Below, piece by piece: positions 33,744 through 42,573 of a stretch of DNA of 42,761 nt (position 1 is its first letter; every line of letters begins with the position of its first letter). The translations under genes were made by a program, and so were the position numbers. Source of the DNA: CAYVLA01 sp964549615 [NCBI: uncultured Thermococci archaeon] (GTDB lineage Archaea > CAYQAE01 > CAYVLA01). The stretch lies in the NCBI GenBank assembly GCA_964549615.1, contig CAZJVP010000054.1, forward strand, positions 1 to 42,761, read 5' to 3'. The notes beneath the pieces are model-generated. The model saw only the letters and a program-made list of their open reading frames with translations. It was not told the DNA's origin and made no database searches.

Positions 33744-35006
33744 TTGTCAGAGAAGATGCACGTCGACAAGGAGAAGGTCTTGGACTGGTTGGAGTTCAAG
33801 TTCGACAGGCGGATAGGCACCTACATCAACAAGAACACGAACCTCCCTCTGACGCTCTTCTACGACGACGAGAAGGATGAGCTCTGTCTGCTGGACCAGA
33901 ACAAGCTGCCCTATGAGGTGTCCGTCTGGAGGACAGATGACTGGAAGAAGGGCGCCGCCATCGGGATAGGGAGCATGGTCACCCGGGGTTCCCAGGCGAT
34001 CGGCGTGACGGGCGCATATTGTGTGCTTCTCGCCGCGGCCAAGTCGAAAAAGTCGACCAAGAAGAGGACCGTCGAGCAGATACTGGCGGCGGCCGAGAAG
34101 ATAAAGAGCGCCAGGCCAACCGCCGTGAACCTTTCTTGGGCGGTCGACAGGATGTGCGATGCGGCGAGGAACGCCCTGAAGAGGGCCGGGGACGTCTACG
34201 AACGTCTGAAACAGGAGGCCGACGACATCTTCGTTGAGGACATCTTCATCAGCAGAGCGCTCGCGGAGAACGGGAGCCGTCTCATCGCAAGCGGGGACGT
34301 CATACTGACCCACTGCAACGCAGGATCCCTCGCAACCACCTACGGCGGGAGCGCGCTGGGGGCGGTTGAGTACGCGGTCAGCCAAGGCAAGGATGTGAAG
34401 GTGATCTCCAAGGAGACGAGGCCTAGGAGCCAGGGCTTCAAGCTGACGCTCTGGGAGCTCATGACCGCGGGAGTGCCGGTGGCCGGCATAACCGACAACA
34501 TGGTCGCATCGAGCTTCGAGAAGTTCGGCATCAACCGGGTCCTGGTCGGGGCGGACAGGATAACCAAGGACGGATGCGTGGCAAACAAGGTCGGCACGAA
34601 CGACATCGCAAGGATGGTGGCCTTCTACAGCGTCCCCTTCGTGGTTGCCGCCAGCTACTCGACCCTGGACATGCAGCACACGGGCAAGGAGATCCCCATC
34701 GAGCAGAGGAGCTACGAAGAGATCTCCATGCCCTATCACTACGAGGCGCTCGAGAAGAAGAAGCAGGGGCTGATAGGGCCGGATGCGCTGAGCTTCTGGC
34801 CGCCGCCCGACAGAATCTCCGACGAAATGGGAAAGGGGAAGATCGTCCTCTACAACCCGGCCTTCGATGTGACCGACTCGAGGCTGATCAGCAACATCGT
34901 GTTGGATCTGGGAATCTATAGGCCCGAGCGGATCTGCACCATAGACGAGAAGACCATATCGGAACGCATTTCGGCCATAGTGGCCAGGTACTCCAAGGCG
35001 CTCTAG
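33744..35006 (+). CDS. eIF2B/MtnA-like isomerase (methylthioribose- or ribose-phosphate type)
   Basis: A 420-residue member of the eIF2B alpha/MtnA superfamily. SMVTRGSQAIGVTGAY, HCNAGSLATTYGGSALG with C191, SKETRPRSQGFKLTLWEL, and VGADRITKDGCVANKVGT with D271 match the catalytic Cys/Asp arrangement of methylthioribose-1-phosphate isomerase. Archaeal relatives instead isomerise ribose 1,5-bisphosphate in AMP recycling, so the substrate is open. It is longer than typical MtnA (about 350) because of an extended N-terminus and a charged insert near 100-120. It lies in an operon with hisG, and a PRPP synthase is nearby. TTG 33744 follows GGTGGTC. Its stop shares CTAG with the stop of orc1. Confidence 0.85.
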   Translation: MSEKMHVDKEKVLDWLEFKFDRRIGTYINKNTNLPLTLFYDDEKDELCLLDQNKLPYEVSVWRTDDWKKGAAIGIGSMVTRGSQAIGVTGAYCVLLAAAKSKKSTKKRTVEQILAAAEKIKSARPTAVNLSWAVDRMCDAARNALKRAGDVYERLKQEADDIFVEDIFISRALAENGSRLIASGDVILTHCNAGSLATTYGGSALGAVEYAVSQGKDVKVISKETRPRSQGFKLTLWELMTAGVPVAGITDNMVASSFEKFGINRVLVGADRITKDGCVANKVGTNDIARMVAFYSVPFVVAASYSTLDMQHTGKEIPIEQRSYEEISMPYHYEALEKKKQGLIGPDALSFWPPPDRISDEMGKGKIVLYNPAFDVTDSRLISNIVLDLGIYRPERICTIDEKTISERISAIVARYSKAL

Positions 35007-36250
35007 GCCCTGTACCGCACGTAGCCGGGGCTTGATGTCTCCTCCCTGATGATCTCCTCCAGCTTCTGGGATAGTATCTCCACGGGAATGTCCTGTATGC
35101 TGATCCGCGTGGACATTCCGCCAGTATCCTTCAAGCCCACCTCGGTCTTCGCTTCGATGAAGCCCAAGTTGCCCAGATCCTTAAGGTAGGAGGCAAAGGA
35201 GGTGTATGACCTGGGCGGCTCGTTGTGCTGCTCGCACAACCTTTCGTATTCGGAGAACACCTCCCCCGATAGGATGCTCGGAGAGTCCCTGAGGAGGCTC
35301 GCCGCGGCCAGGTAGGTGAGCTTCTGGTGCAGGTTGAGCTCGCGAAGTTCGGTCTCTGAGACGACGGGCAACACCTCGGCCTTCGCGGCCCTCACATCCT
35401 CGAAGGTGACCGCCGACCGACCGTCCTTGTCGGCCCGCTTGCCCGCATAGTAGATCATCTCGAGGGCGAATCTGCAGTCGCCGGTCTGCTCCGCGATGTC
35501 GGCGGTGAACTTCACCACGTCATCCGATACCGTTCCCTCGATGAAGGCCTCGCTCGTCCTGTATCGCAGGATGTCGAAGAGCTGGGAAGCGTTGTACTTC
35601 TCCAGTTTCACCACGTTCTTCTTCAGCGAGCTGCGCGTCGGCTCGTCGAGCTTGTAGTAGAACGAGAAGTCGCGGCTGATGAGTATCATGCTGTAGCGGG
35701 CCACGTTGTCAAGGCGATGGTTCTCGAGCGGCCGGGAGAGGAAGTAGACTATGTCCTTCCCGTCCTTGCTCATGTAGTAGTCTATCTCGTCGAGGCAGAC
35801 GATGAGGATCGTGTTGGAGTGGACGAGGAGTTCGTCGACCGCCTTCTGGACGTACTCGGCCGGATAGCCCCTCAGCTCGAGCTCGGGCTGCAGTTCCTTA
35901 GCCATTGATGCCCAGATCATGTAGTCTGTCCTTTCCTTCCTGCAGTTGATGTGGATGTAGCGGAGGTTGATGCCCCGCCTTGCGGCAGCCCTCTCTATGC
36001 TGATCCCGAATCTCTTGGCCAGCATCGTCTTGCCGGTACCGATCCCGCCTAGGAGCGTCACGGTCTGAGCTACCGGCGCCGGAGAGAGCGCGCCTTTGAA
36101 GTACTCGGCCAGCTGCTTGAGTTCGTTCTCCCTGTGGGGCAGGTACTGGGGCACGTACGCGGCGTCGAGCTTGGATTCGTCCCGAAAAATGGTCGACTTG
36201 CCCAGGATCCCCTCAACCATCTTGTCGACTTCGCCCATCCTCCCGCTCAT
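35003..36250 (-). CDS. cdc6: Orc1/Cdc6 replication initiator
   Basis: A 415-residue AAA+ initiator. Walker A is GGIGTGKT (residues 68-75), Walker B LIVCLDEID (D154, E155), sensor 1 MILISRDFSF, and sensor 2/arginine region AEQTGDCRFALEMIYYAG. The C-terminal winged helix spans about 310-400 (SYTSFASYLKDLGNLGFIEAK) and binds origin DNA. The family loads the MCM helicase at archaeal origins. ATG 36250 fits the TATA-like tttatatcg at 36272-36280, about 26 nt ahead, giving a leaderless message; ATG 36238 is an alternative. It is divergent from radA with 188 bp between. Confidence 0.95.
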   Translation of the reverse strand: MSGRMGEVDKMVEGILGKSTIFRDESKLDAAYVPQYLPHRENELKQLAEYFKGALSPAPVAQTVTLLGGIGTGKTMLAKRFGISIERAAARRGINLRYIHINCRKERTDYMIWASMAKELQPELELRGYPAEYVQKAVDELLVHSNTILIVCLDEIDYYMSKDGKDIVYFLSRPLENHRLDNVARYSMILISRDFSFYYKLDEPTRSSLKKNVVKLEKYNASQLFDILRYRTSEAFIEGTVSDDVVKFTADIAEQTGDCRFALEMIYYAGKRADKDGRSAVTFEDVRAAKAEVLPVVSETELRELNLHQKLTYLAAASLLRDSPSILSGEVFSEYERLCEQHNEPPRSYTSFASYLKDLGNLGFIEAKTEVGLKDTGGMSTRISIQDIPVEILSQKLEEIIREETSSPGYVRYRA

Positions 36251-36271
36251 GGCCTTGGCTGTGCTGAACTC

Positions 36272-36406
36272 CGATATAAATGTAAGTATGACCCTTACCC
36301 CGCGTTGTTACTTATCTGCCGGAGTTCCCTTGCCTGCGTGGAAGAGGTCCTCGGCAGACGGGGAAAACAAGTCCCAACAAGGGGGGGCCCGAAGAGTGCT
36401 TTTAAG
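36272..36406. promoter_or_regulatory. divergent cdc6-radA promoter region with possible origin-box-like motifs
   Basis: Minus-strand TATA-like tttatatcg (36272-36280) serves cdc6, and plus-strand cttttaag (36399-36406), inside the inverted repeat gtgctt-tt-aagcac (36397-36410), serves radA. Between them, aacaacgcgggg on the minus strand (36297-36310) and caacaaggggggg on the plus strand (36375-36387, preceded by ggggaaaacaag) are oppositely oriented. They loosely resemble the aac...GGGG core of archaeal origin recognition boxes. Promoters are likely; the origin reading is weak. Confidence 0.4.
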
Positions 36407-36438
36407 CACGAGACACGACCTCCGTCCGAAGTGAGTGC

Positions 36439-37395
36439 ATGTCCACGGAAATACAAGACCTTCCTGGAGTGGGGCCGAGGACGGCCGAGGGGTTGGAGAA
36501 GGCTGGCTATTACTCGATCGAAAGCCTAGCGGTGGCCTCTCCCAGCGAGATATGCGAGATTTCGGGCATATCCGACGCAATCGCCTCAAAGATCATAAGC
36601 GCAGCCAAGGAACGGGCCAGCCACCTCGTCAGATGGTACAGGGGGTTGGAGATAATGGAACGTCGGCAGGCCTTGGCCAGACTGACCACCGGGTGCAAGG
36701 AGCTTGATGACATGCTCGGGGGCGGGTTGGAACCCGGATCGATAACCGAGTTCTACGGTGAGTACGGCTCGGGCAAGTCCCAGATCTGCCACCAACTTGC
36801 AGTAAACGTGCAACTGCCGCCGGAAAGCGGGGGCTTGGGCGGCAAAGTCCTCTGGATAGATACGGAGGCGACCTTCCGTCCAGAGCGGGTGCACGAGATG
36901 GCCACTCATCTGGGCATCGACCCTGAAAAAGCCCTGGATAACATCCTCACCGCGCGAGCTTACAACGCCGCCCACCAGATGCTTCTCCTGGAGAACGCCG
37001 AGAAGATGATAAAGGAAGAGAACGTCAAGCTCCTCATAATCGACAGCCTTATGGTCCACTTCCGATCCGAGTTCATAGGGCGCGGGAAGCTGGCCGAAAG
37101 GCAGCAGAAGCTTGCCCAGCACCTTTCCAAGCTTCACAGGCTCACCGACATATATCAGCTAGTCACCGTCGTGACCAACCAGGTCATGTCGCGACCGGAC
37201 GTGCTGTTTGGAGATCCCATCGCGCCCATAGGAGGGCACGTCCTTGGCCATTCGACGACCACGCGGGTATACCTCAGGAAGTCCAAAGGTGACATCCGCG
37301 TTGGGAGGGTCGTCGACTCCCCATGCCTCCCGCTGGGAGAGGCGAGGTTCACCATCACCAAGGAAGGTCTGCAGGACGTGGAGGCAACGTCCTGA
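36439..37395 (+). CDS. radA: RadA recombinase
   Basis: A 318-residue archaeal strand-exchange protein of the Rad51/RecA family. The N-terminal helix-hairpin-helix domain (residues 1-60, [18 protein letters not shown]) binds DNA. The core has Walker A GEYGSGKS (107-114), [10 protein letters not shown], Walker B LLIIDS, and the L1/L2 DNA-binding region around [16 protein letters not shown] and [18 protein letters not shown]. Complete and of normal length; ATG 36439 comes about 33 nt after a TATA-like box. A strong hairpin follows the stop. Confidence 0.97.
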   Translation: MSTEIQDLPGVGPRTAEGLEKAGYYSIESLAVASPSEICEISGISDAIASKIISAAKERASHLVRWYRGLEIMERRQALARLTTGCKELDDMLGGGLEPGSITEFYGEYGSGKSQICHQLAVNVQLPPESGGLGGKVLWIDTEATFRPERVHEMATHLGIDPEKALDNILTARAYNAAHQMLLLENAEKMIKEENVKLLIIDSLMVHFRSEFIGRGKLAERQQKLAQHLSKLHRLTDIYQLVTVVTNQVMSRPDVLFGDPIAPIGGHVLGHSTTTRVYLRKSKGDIRVGRVVDSPCLPLGEARFTITKEGLQDVEATS

Positions 37396-37405
37396 GAGAG
37401 GGGCC

Positions 37406-37429
37406 GGCCCCTGGCGAGCGCCAGGGGCC
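37406..37429 (+). terminator. hairpin terminator after radA
   Basis: A perfect 10-bp GC stem (37406-37415 with 37420-37429) and a 4-nt loop, starting 11 bp after the radA stop and followed by ttattct. A full U-tract is missing, so it may instead stabilise the 3' end of the message. Confidence 0.6.
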
Positions 37430-37569
37430 TTATTCTCCAGCCGCCCCGCACAGGGCGAAACGCCTTGGACGTGGTTTCATCCCGTCACCAAGCCTATCAG
37501 AAGGCGCAGCACGTCGATACGGGGTTAGCTGCGCGAACGGGACCTGAACGCCCAAGGAAGACGGTCCTA

Positions 37570-38565
37570 CTAGATCAGCCTCGCTATGGCCTTGGCCATC
37601 TCCATCGTGCCCGACGCGCCGCCGAGGTCGTATGTGACCTCCCTGCCCTCCTTGATCACGCGCGCAACGGCCGACACCACCTTCTGGGCCGCATCCTTTT
37701 CTCCGATGTGATCCAGCATCATGGCTGCCGAAAGGATCATCGCAGTGGGATTGGCCTTGTTCTGACCCGCATACTTCGGTGCTGAGCCGTGCACCGGTTC
37801 GAAGACCGCGCACTCCTCCCCTATGTTGCCAGACGGCGCCAAGCCGAGGCCGCCGACCAGGCCGGCGCAGAGGTCCGACAGTATGTCCCCGAAGAGGTTG
37901 GTGGTGACGATCACGTCGTAGAGGTTGGGTTTCACGACAAGCTGCATCGCCATGTTGTCCACGATTCTCTCCTCGTACTCGATGGCAGTGAAATCCTGGG
38001 CAACCCTCCTGACGCACTCAAGGAAGAGTCCGTCTGAAAGCTTCAGTATGTTGGCCTTGTGAACCGCCGTGACCTTTCTACGCCGGTTCGAGATCGCGTA
38101 GCTGAAGGCGAACCTGGCTATCCTTTCCGAGGCGCGGCGTGTGATTATCCTCACGCTCTCGGCACGATCCTCCCCTGCCATCCTCTCGAGGCCCGAGTAA
38201 AGGTCCTCGGTGTTCTCCCTGATCACGACAAGGTCCACGTCCTCGTACCTTGCGCCCGTTCCGGCAAAGGACTTGGCAGGACGCACGTTGGCGTACAGGT
38301 CCAGCCTCTGCCGCAGCTCGACGTTGACCGAGCGGAACCCGGACGCCACGGGCGTGGTGATGGGCCCCTTGAGCGCGACCCTGTTCCTCCTTATCGACTC
38401 GATCACGCGATCGGGGAGCGGGGTGCCTTCGCGCTGCATCGTCTCCATGCCGGCCTCCACCCTGTCGTACTCGAGGCGAACGCCGGTCTCATCCAGCACC
38501 AGAAGGCATGCATCCACGACCTCGGGCCCTATGCCGTCGCCTGGAATCAGGGTCACGCGGGTCAT
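37570..38565 (-). CDS. isocitrate/homoisocitrate/isopropylmalate dehydrogenase family, NAD-type
   Basis: A 331-residue beta-decarboxylating dehydrogenase. [39 protein letters not shown] (catalytic Lys), [12 protein letters not shown] (metal-binding Asp) and [12 protein letters not shown] (NAD-binding) are present. The specificity stretch [12 protein letters not shown] and RSVNVELRQ matches isocitrate and homoisocitrate dehydrogenases (and AksF) more than isopropylmalate dehydrogenases, which usually read RELTGGIYF. It overlaps the hydratase small subunit by 4 bp, so the operon performs hydration isomerisation then oxidative decarboxylation. The substrate could be a tricarboxylate such as homoisocitrate; leucine synthesis is not excluded. 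Confidence 0.85.
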   Translation of the reverse strand: MTRVTLIPGDGIGPEVVDACLLVLDETGVRLEYDRVEAGMETMQREGTPLPDRVIESIRRNRVALKGPITTPVASGFRSVNVELRQRLDLYANVRPAKSFAGTGARYEDVDLVVIRENTEDLYSGLERMAGEDRAESVRIITRRASERIARFAFSYAISNRRRKVTAVHKANILKLSDGLFLECVRRVAQDFTAIEYEERIVDNMAMQLVVKPNLYDVIVTTNLFGDILSDLCAGLVGGLGLAPSGNIGEECAVFEPVHGSAPKYAGQNKANPTAMILSAAMMLDHIGEKDAAQKVVSAVARVIKEGREVTYDLGGASGTMEMAKAIARLI

Positions 38566-39065
38566 CTGCCCCCCTCCATGGGAAGGTCGCCGTGCTTTCT
38601 GACGTAGTTGGCCAAGCCACCCTCCTCCAGTATCCTAGCCATTATGGGGGGCAACGGCTTGAATTCGATGATAGCGCCCGTCGTCAGGTTCCTGACCCTG
38701 CCCCTCTCCAGTTCCAGTTCGATGGTGTCTCCATCTTGGATCAAGCTGGTGTCGCACGTGACGGCGGGAAGTCCGACGTTGATAGCGTTGCGGTAAAATA
38801 TCCTGGCAAACGACTTGGCAAGGACGCAGGAGATGCCCGCCTCCTTCAGCACGAGCGGAGCTTGCTCGCGCGAGGATCCGTGCCCGAAATTCTCTCCCGC
38901 GACCACCACATCGCCGGGCTTCACCCGCTCCGCGAAGCCGGGAGCCAGGTCCTCGAAGATGTGCTTCGAGAGCTCCTTCATGTCGAGGGTCTTGAACTTG
39001 TATTTTCCCGAGATGATGTAGTCGGTGTTGATCTCGTCACCGAGCTTGTGTGCCCTTCCCCTCAT
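38562..39065 (-). CDS. 3-isopropylmalate dehydratase/homoaconitase-type small subunit
   Basis: A 167-residue swivelling small subunit (LeuD/HacB/AksE class). [14 protein letters not shown] is the N-terminus, and [14 protein letters not shown] is the conserved motif bringing a serine and arginine to the active site of the large subunit. The specificity loop reads KYKFKT, matching neither the textbook isopropylmalate nor the homoaconitate form that I can recall, so substrate choice is open. It overlaps both neighbours by 4 bp, giving a tightly coupled three-gene operon. Confidence 0.88.
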   Translation of the reverse strand: MRGRAHKLGDEINTDYIISGKYKFKTLDMKELSKHIFEDLAPGFAERVKPGDVVVAGENFGHGSSREQAPLVLKEAGISCVLAKSFARIFYRNAINVGLPAVTCDTSLIQDGDTIELELERGRVRNLTTGAIIEFKPLPPIMARILEEGGLANYVRKHGDLPMEGGR

Positions 39066-40306
39066 ATGTACTCCCTCGGATCCGTTATTCTGCCTTCGAG
39101 TGCCGACGCGGCCACGGTCGCGGGGGAAGCGAGGTATATCGAGGCGAGCCCGTTTCCCATCCTCCCCTTGAAGTTGCGGTTCGCGGTCGAGATGACCACG
39201 TCTCCGTCGCCGGGGATGCCGTCATGGGTGCCCACGCACGGGCCGCAGCCCGGAGTCACTGGCACCGCCCCCGCATCGAGCAGGACCTGGAAGATCCCCC
39301 TGTCGATTGCCTGCCTCAGTACCTGGCGGGAGGCGGGCGCGACTATCAGACGGACCCCCTTGTGTACCCTCCCTCCTCGAAGGATCCTGGCGGCGATCTC
39401 CAGATCTTCCAACCTGCCGTTGGTGCACGTCCCGATGAAGGCTTGGTTGATGGGGGTCCCTGCGACCTCGCCGACGGACACCACATCGTCTACCCGGTGT
39501 GGCCTAGACACCCTCGGCTCAAGCGAACTCACCTCGACCGTCTCGGTCCATTCGTAGTGGGCATCCGGATCGGGCGCAACCGGCGAAAACTCCCCACCGC
39601 CGAGGTAGTGGGCCGTCTTGGCATCGAACCTCATCAGGGCCGTCTTGGCGCCCACCTCGACCCCCATGTTGCAGATCGTCATCCTGGCGTCAACGCTGAT
39701 GCCCTCTATGGCATCCCCCTCGAACTCAACGGACATGTAGTTCGCCCCCGATGCGCCGAGCCTCCCGACGACCTCTAAGGCTAGATCCTTGGCGTACACG
39801 CCCTCGGGAAAGGAGCCGTTGGCCTCCACCCTGCCCGACCTAGGAACCCTGAACCATAGCCGCCCCGTGCGCATGACTGCCGCGGCATCCGTACTGCCCA
39901 CCCCGGTTGCGAGCGCGTTTAGCGCCCCGTAGGTGCATGTGTGCGAGTCGGCACCCACCACCAGGTCGCCCGGACGCACATGGCCCTGCTCGGGCATGAG
40001 CTGGTGGCACACGCCGCACCCAACGTCGTACAGATGCACGCCCTGTTCGGCGGCAAACTCCCTTATCGAGGCGTGCAGCCTTGACACCCCCTCGCTCGGG
40101 CTCGGGGCATTGTGGTCCAGAACCAGCGCCACCTTGCTCGGATCCCAGACCCTCTGCCCGCCCATCTCCCTGAACGCCCGGATCGAGAGGGGTGCCGTCC
40201 CGTCCTGGGCCATCAGAAGGTCAACGTCCGCAATGACGATGTCCCCGGCTGTCGCGTCGCGATGGCCCTTCTTGGAAAATATCTTTTCGGCGATGGTCTT
40301 ACCCAA
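39062..40306 (-). CDS. 3-isopropylmalate dehydratase/homoaconitase-type large subunit
   Basis: A 414-residue aconitase-superfamily large subunit binding a [4Fe-4S] cluster. GKTIAEKIFSKKGH is the N-terminus, VGADSHTCTYGALNALATGVGSTD the conserved substrate region, and IGTCTNGRLEDL with GCGPCVGTHDG supply the three cluster cysteines. TTG 40306 is favoured because GGGGG lies eight bases upstream and family members begin at this point; TTG 40333 is an alternative, and the frame open to 40381 runs into the A4 gene spacer. First gene of the operon. No citramalate or homocitrate synthase is visible in the window. Confidence 0.92.
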   Translation of the reverse strand: MGKTIAEKIFSKKGHRDATAGDIVIADVDLLMAQDGTAPLSIRAFREMGGQRVWDPSKVALVLDHNAPSPSEGVSRLHASIREFAAEQGVHLYDVGCGVCHQLMPEQGHVRPGDLVVGADSHTCTYGALNALATGVGSTDAAAVMRTGRLWFRVPRSGRVEANGSFPEGVYAKDLALEVVGRLGASGANYMSVEFEGDAIEGISVDARMTICNMGVEVGAKTALMRFDAKTAHYLGGGEFSPVAPDPDAHYEWTETVEVSSLEPRVSRPHRVDDVVSVGEVAGTPINQAFIGTCTNGRLEDLEIAARILRGGRVHKGVRLIVAPASRQVLRQAIDRGIFQVLLDAGAVPVTPGCGPCVGTHDGIPGDGDVVISTANRNFKGRMGNGLASIYLASPATVAASALEGRITDPREYI

Positions 40307-40388
40307 TTCGATCGCCCCCGGGCCTGAGTCCAAACAGGTAAATCTTTCCCGGGCGGGCGCCGGCCGCCCGTCCCCGGCCACCGTCGCC

Positions 40389-41219
40389 TCAAGGAGCGAT
40401 CATGTTCAGCCGGTACGCGACGAGCTCGCCGTCGGCGTAGACCCTGACTACCTGCATCATCCCCGTATGGGCGGGCACGGAAAGGCTGTTGATCGCGAAC
40501 ATGACGTACATCCTGTCGTCCTTCTTTACGTGCTGAAACCTCACGATTCCCAGCCGCGGGGCCTGGGCCACGGTCGGTATGTCTGGGGAGGCGACGGCCT
40601 CCTTGGAAGATCTGTAGGTGGTCTCGTTGTCGTTGTAGCTGATGACCAAGCTCTCGATCGACTGGTTTCGATTCACGAAGAAGTCCGAGGCTCCCTGATA
40701 GTACGTGAGGTTGCCCTGCTTGTCCCTCCAAAGGAGGTAGGCGGTCGGAGCGAAAGAGAGATCGCTCACCGGCTGCCCAGCAGCAATCACCTCCCCGAAG
40801 TCCAGCAATAGGGCCTCGTACGTGGTGCCGTTTATCTCGACCTCCACCATCCGTTCCTCGTAGCCCACCGGCGACGTCTTGCCGGCCGCGAGGCACGTCT
40901 TTATGGGCGTGATCTCGGCAGCGATCTCCTTCAGGGTCACGCCGGGCTTGTTCGTGATGTTGCGGTCGGCCAGAACGGGCTTCGCTTTGCTGAGGCAGGA
41001 GAACTTGAGCTTGACCTCCTCGTAGGGCTTCCTAGCGATTATGTTGATGACGAATGTGTGCCGTTCCTGCTGCGAGGTCTTGATGGCCAACGGGTACTTG
41101 TTCTTCAGGATCTCGATGCCGACTTTGACCTTCTCGACGGTGACGAAGCCCATGATCATCGTCGAGATCACGACTGCTACTAGCAGGACGCCCACGAACC
41201 CTCTATCTATCCTAACCAT
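40389..41219 (-). CDS. membrane-anchored extracytoplasmic protein, family A copy 4
   Basis: A 276-residue protein: RIDRGFVGVLLVAVVIST (basic start and TM helix), ILKNKYP, IIARKPYEEVKLKF, LLDFGEVI, DFFVNRNQSIESLVISYNDNE, FQHVKKDDRMYVMFAIN and GMMQVVRVYADGELVAYRL at the end. These match copy 2 almost block by block. Two cysteines (SCLSKA and TCLAAG) in the first half may pair. Its B partner lies 12 bp upstream on the same strand, and beyond that is an ABC-2 permease gene. It is about 14 kb from the other copies, so the family is dispersed rather than one tandem array. Confidence 0.8.
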   Translation of the reverse strand: MVRIDRGFVGVLLVAVVISTMIMGFVTVEKVKVGIEILKNKYPLAIKTSQQERHTFVINIIARKPYEEVKLKFSCLSKAKPVLADRNITNKPGVTLKEIAAEITPIKTCLAAGKTSPVGYEERMVEVEINGTTYEALLLDFGEVIAAGQPVSDLSFAPTAYLLWRDKQGNLTYYQGASDFFVNRNQSIESLVISYNDNETTYRSSKEAVASPDIPTVAQAPRLGIVRFQHVKKDDRMYVMFAINSLSVPAHTGMMQVVRVYADGELVAYRLNMIAP

Positions 41220-41231
41220 CTTAACAACCCT

Positions 41232-42443
41232 CTAGTAGTGAGCCCTCGTTACGGACACCTCTCTGTATAGGCGCCTCCTGACCATGAGGGTCCACACCAA
41301 AGATCCGGCGAGGATGCTTGTCCCCGTGACGGCGAGATATTCCGTGATGTAGACCCAAAGCAGCGCCCTTTCTCGAATCTTGACAGCCTCCTCGGATATC
41401 CTCCTGAAGCCATCAAGCACACCTTCCATGGCATCCGACGCCCTCTCGTATTCGTCCCGCAAATATAGATATTCCGCCTCCTTCTTCTCCTTCTCAAGGC
41501 CAAGGAGCATGGTCTCCACGGGCCGCGTGTTCGCCCCGAACTTGTCGACGAACTCCAGAAGCGAATCGGCCATCGCCCTCTCGTCGTAGTACCTCACGAA
41601 GGATTCCCTCAAACGGTGGATCATCTGTAGGTCCTCCGGAATTCTGACCTGGGCTACGAAATAGGCGTGGTTCAGCACGAAGTCGACGAAGTAGAACCAG
41701 TTGACCCTGGTTGCCGAGGGCACGTTGTCCCATCCCATGGGGATCATGAGGGTCGCACCGAGCCCATAGGTCCCGGAGACTATGGCATCCTCCTTACCCG
41801 TCCTCCAGACCGTGTGCACCACGGAGCCCGGCCTGGCAATCTGGATGCCGTGATGGGCGACGGTCGTCATAGACGTCTTCTCGAAATCCGGAAGGTCCAC
41901 GAGAGGCGTCCTCTGCTTGATGTCCATGTAAACCGAGTCCACGTTTTGTTTCCCTATTACCAGGTCACAGGGGTAGGCCTCGTAGATGACGCTGGCCATC
42001 CAGGCCGCGGCGTCGTTGCCCGTCCAGTCCGTCACGCCATACCAACCCATCTCCACCAGCGCCAGACCCACTCCGTTTTGCATGACCGCGTCCCGCATCC
42101 AATGAATGTGCTGGGTCTCGAGGACGTAGGGCACGAAGTCGAACAGCTCGATTACATCGTACTGCTCGGTGAGCTGATCCTTCGTCCTTGGCATGTATAT
42201 TCTAACGAACTTCTTGCTGGTCTTGACATCCGCGACATCCCCCGCCGGAATCAGCGTGAGATCGATCTTGGGGTCAGCGATCATTATGGCGGTCGCCGTC
42301 TGGTGTTCGGCCTTCGTCTCCCCGATCATCATGCACCGGACCCTGTTCGTGGCAGGGTCAGTCCGCCCATGGACTTCTCCGGCCGCCGCCGAGAGTATGG
42401 TGAGGCAGAAGAGCGTAATGAGAATATCCCCCGATGTCTTCAT
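41232..42443 (-). CDS. signal-peptide/ThuA-like/coiled-coil/TM protein, family B copy 4
   Basis: A 403-residue protein with a signal peptide (LITLFCLTILSAAAG), then a Rossmann-like domain (VRCMMIGETKAE, IADPKIDLTLIP, YDVIELFDFVPYVLE, GVGLALVEMGWYGVTDW, DAIVSGTYGLGATLMIPMGWD). NWFYFVDFVLNHAYFVA is equivalent to the AVYFAWN region of copy 2. A Glu-rich coiled coil (about 315-365) and one C-terminal TM helix (LAVTGTSILAGSLVWTLMV) with a basic tail follow. Sequence identity to copies 2 and 3 is low, but domain order is the same. The predicted promoter at 42471-42480 lies about 32 nt before the ATG, so the message is probably leaderless. It is linked to copy A4. Confidence 0.7.
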   Translation of the reverse strand: MKTSGDILITLFCLTILSAAAGEVHGRTDPATNRVRCMMIGETKAEHQTATAIMIADPKIDLTLIPAGDVADVKTSKKFVRIYMPRTKDQLTEQYDVIELFDFVPYVLETQHIHWMRDAVMQNGVGLALVEMGWYGVTDWTGNDAAAWMASVIYEAYPCDLVIGKQNVDSVYMDIKQRTPLVDLPDFEKTSMTTVAHHGIQIARPGSVVHTVWRTGKEDAIVSGTYGLGATLMIPMGWDNVPSATRVNWFYFVDFVLNHAYFVAQVRIPEDLQMIHRLRESFVRYYDERAMADSLLEFVDKFGANTRPVETMLLGLEKEKKEAEYLYLRDEYERASDAMEGVLDGFRRISEEAVKIRERALLWVYITEYLAVTGTSILAGSLVWTLMVRRRLYREVSVTRAHY

Positions 42444-42470
42444 CCAAGACCGGCCAATCGCCGCTGCCTC

Positions 42471-42480
42471 TTAAATTTAG
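42471..42480 (-). promoter_or_regulatory. TATA-like box for the B4-A4 operon
   Basis: ctaaatttaa on the minus strand, about 32 nt before ATG 42443. A short palindrome, gcgca-a-tgcgc, follows at 42480-42490 just upstream of the box. Confidence 0.5.
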
Positions 42481-42573
42481 CGCAATGCGCGCCCAGCCCA
42501 ATCGTCAAGGAACCAAGTCATAAGACCGTGCAACGGGAGATACCCACCGTCCCACTAAAGGTCTGAACCCGGA

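Noticed and set aside
33747-34739. A 330-codon minus-strand frame opposite the MtnA-like gene
   Set aside because: Antisense shadow; no recognisable motifs, low-complexity content.
42480-42570. tRNA-like stretch left of the permease end
   Set aside because: A TTCA-containing arm can be imagined, but no cloverleaf with proper acceptor, D and anticodon stems can be drawn.
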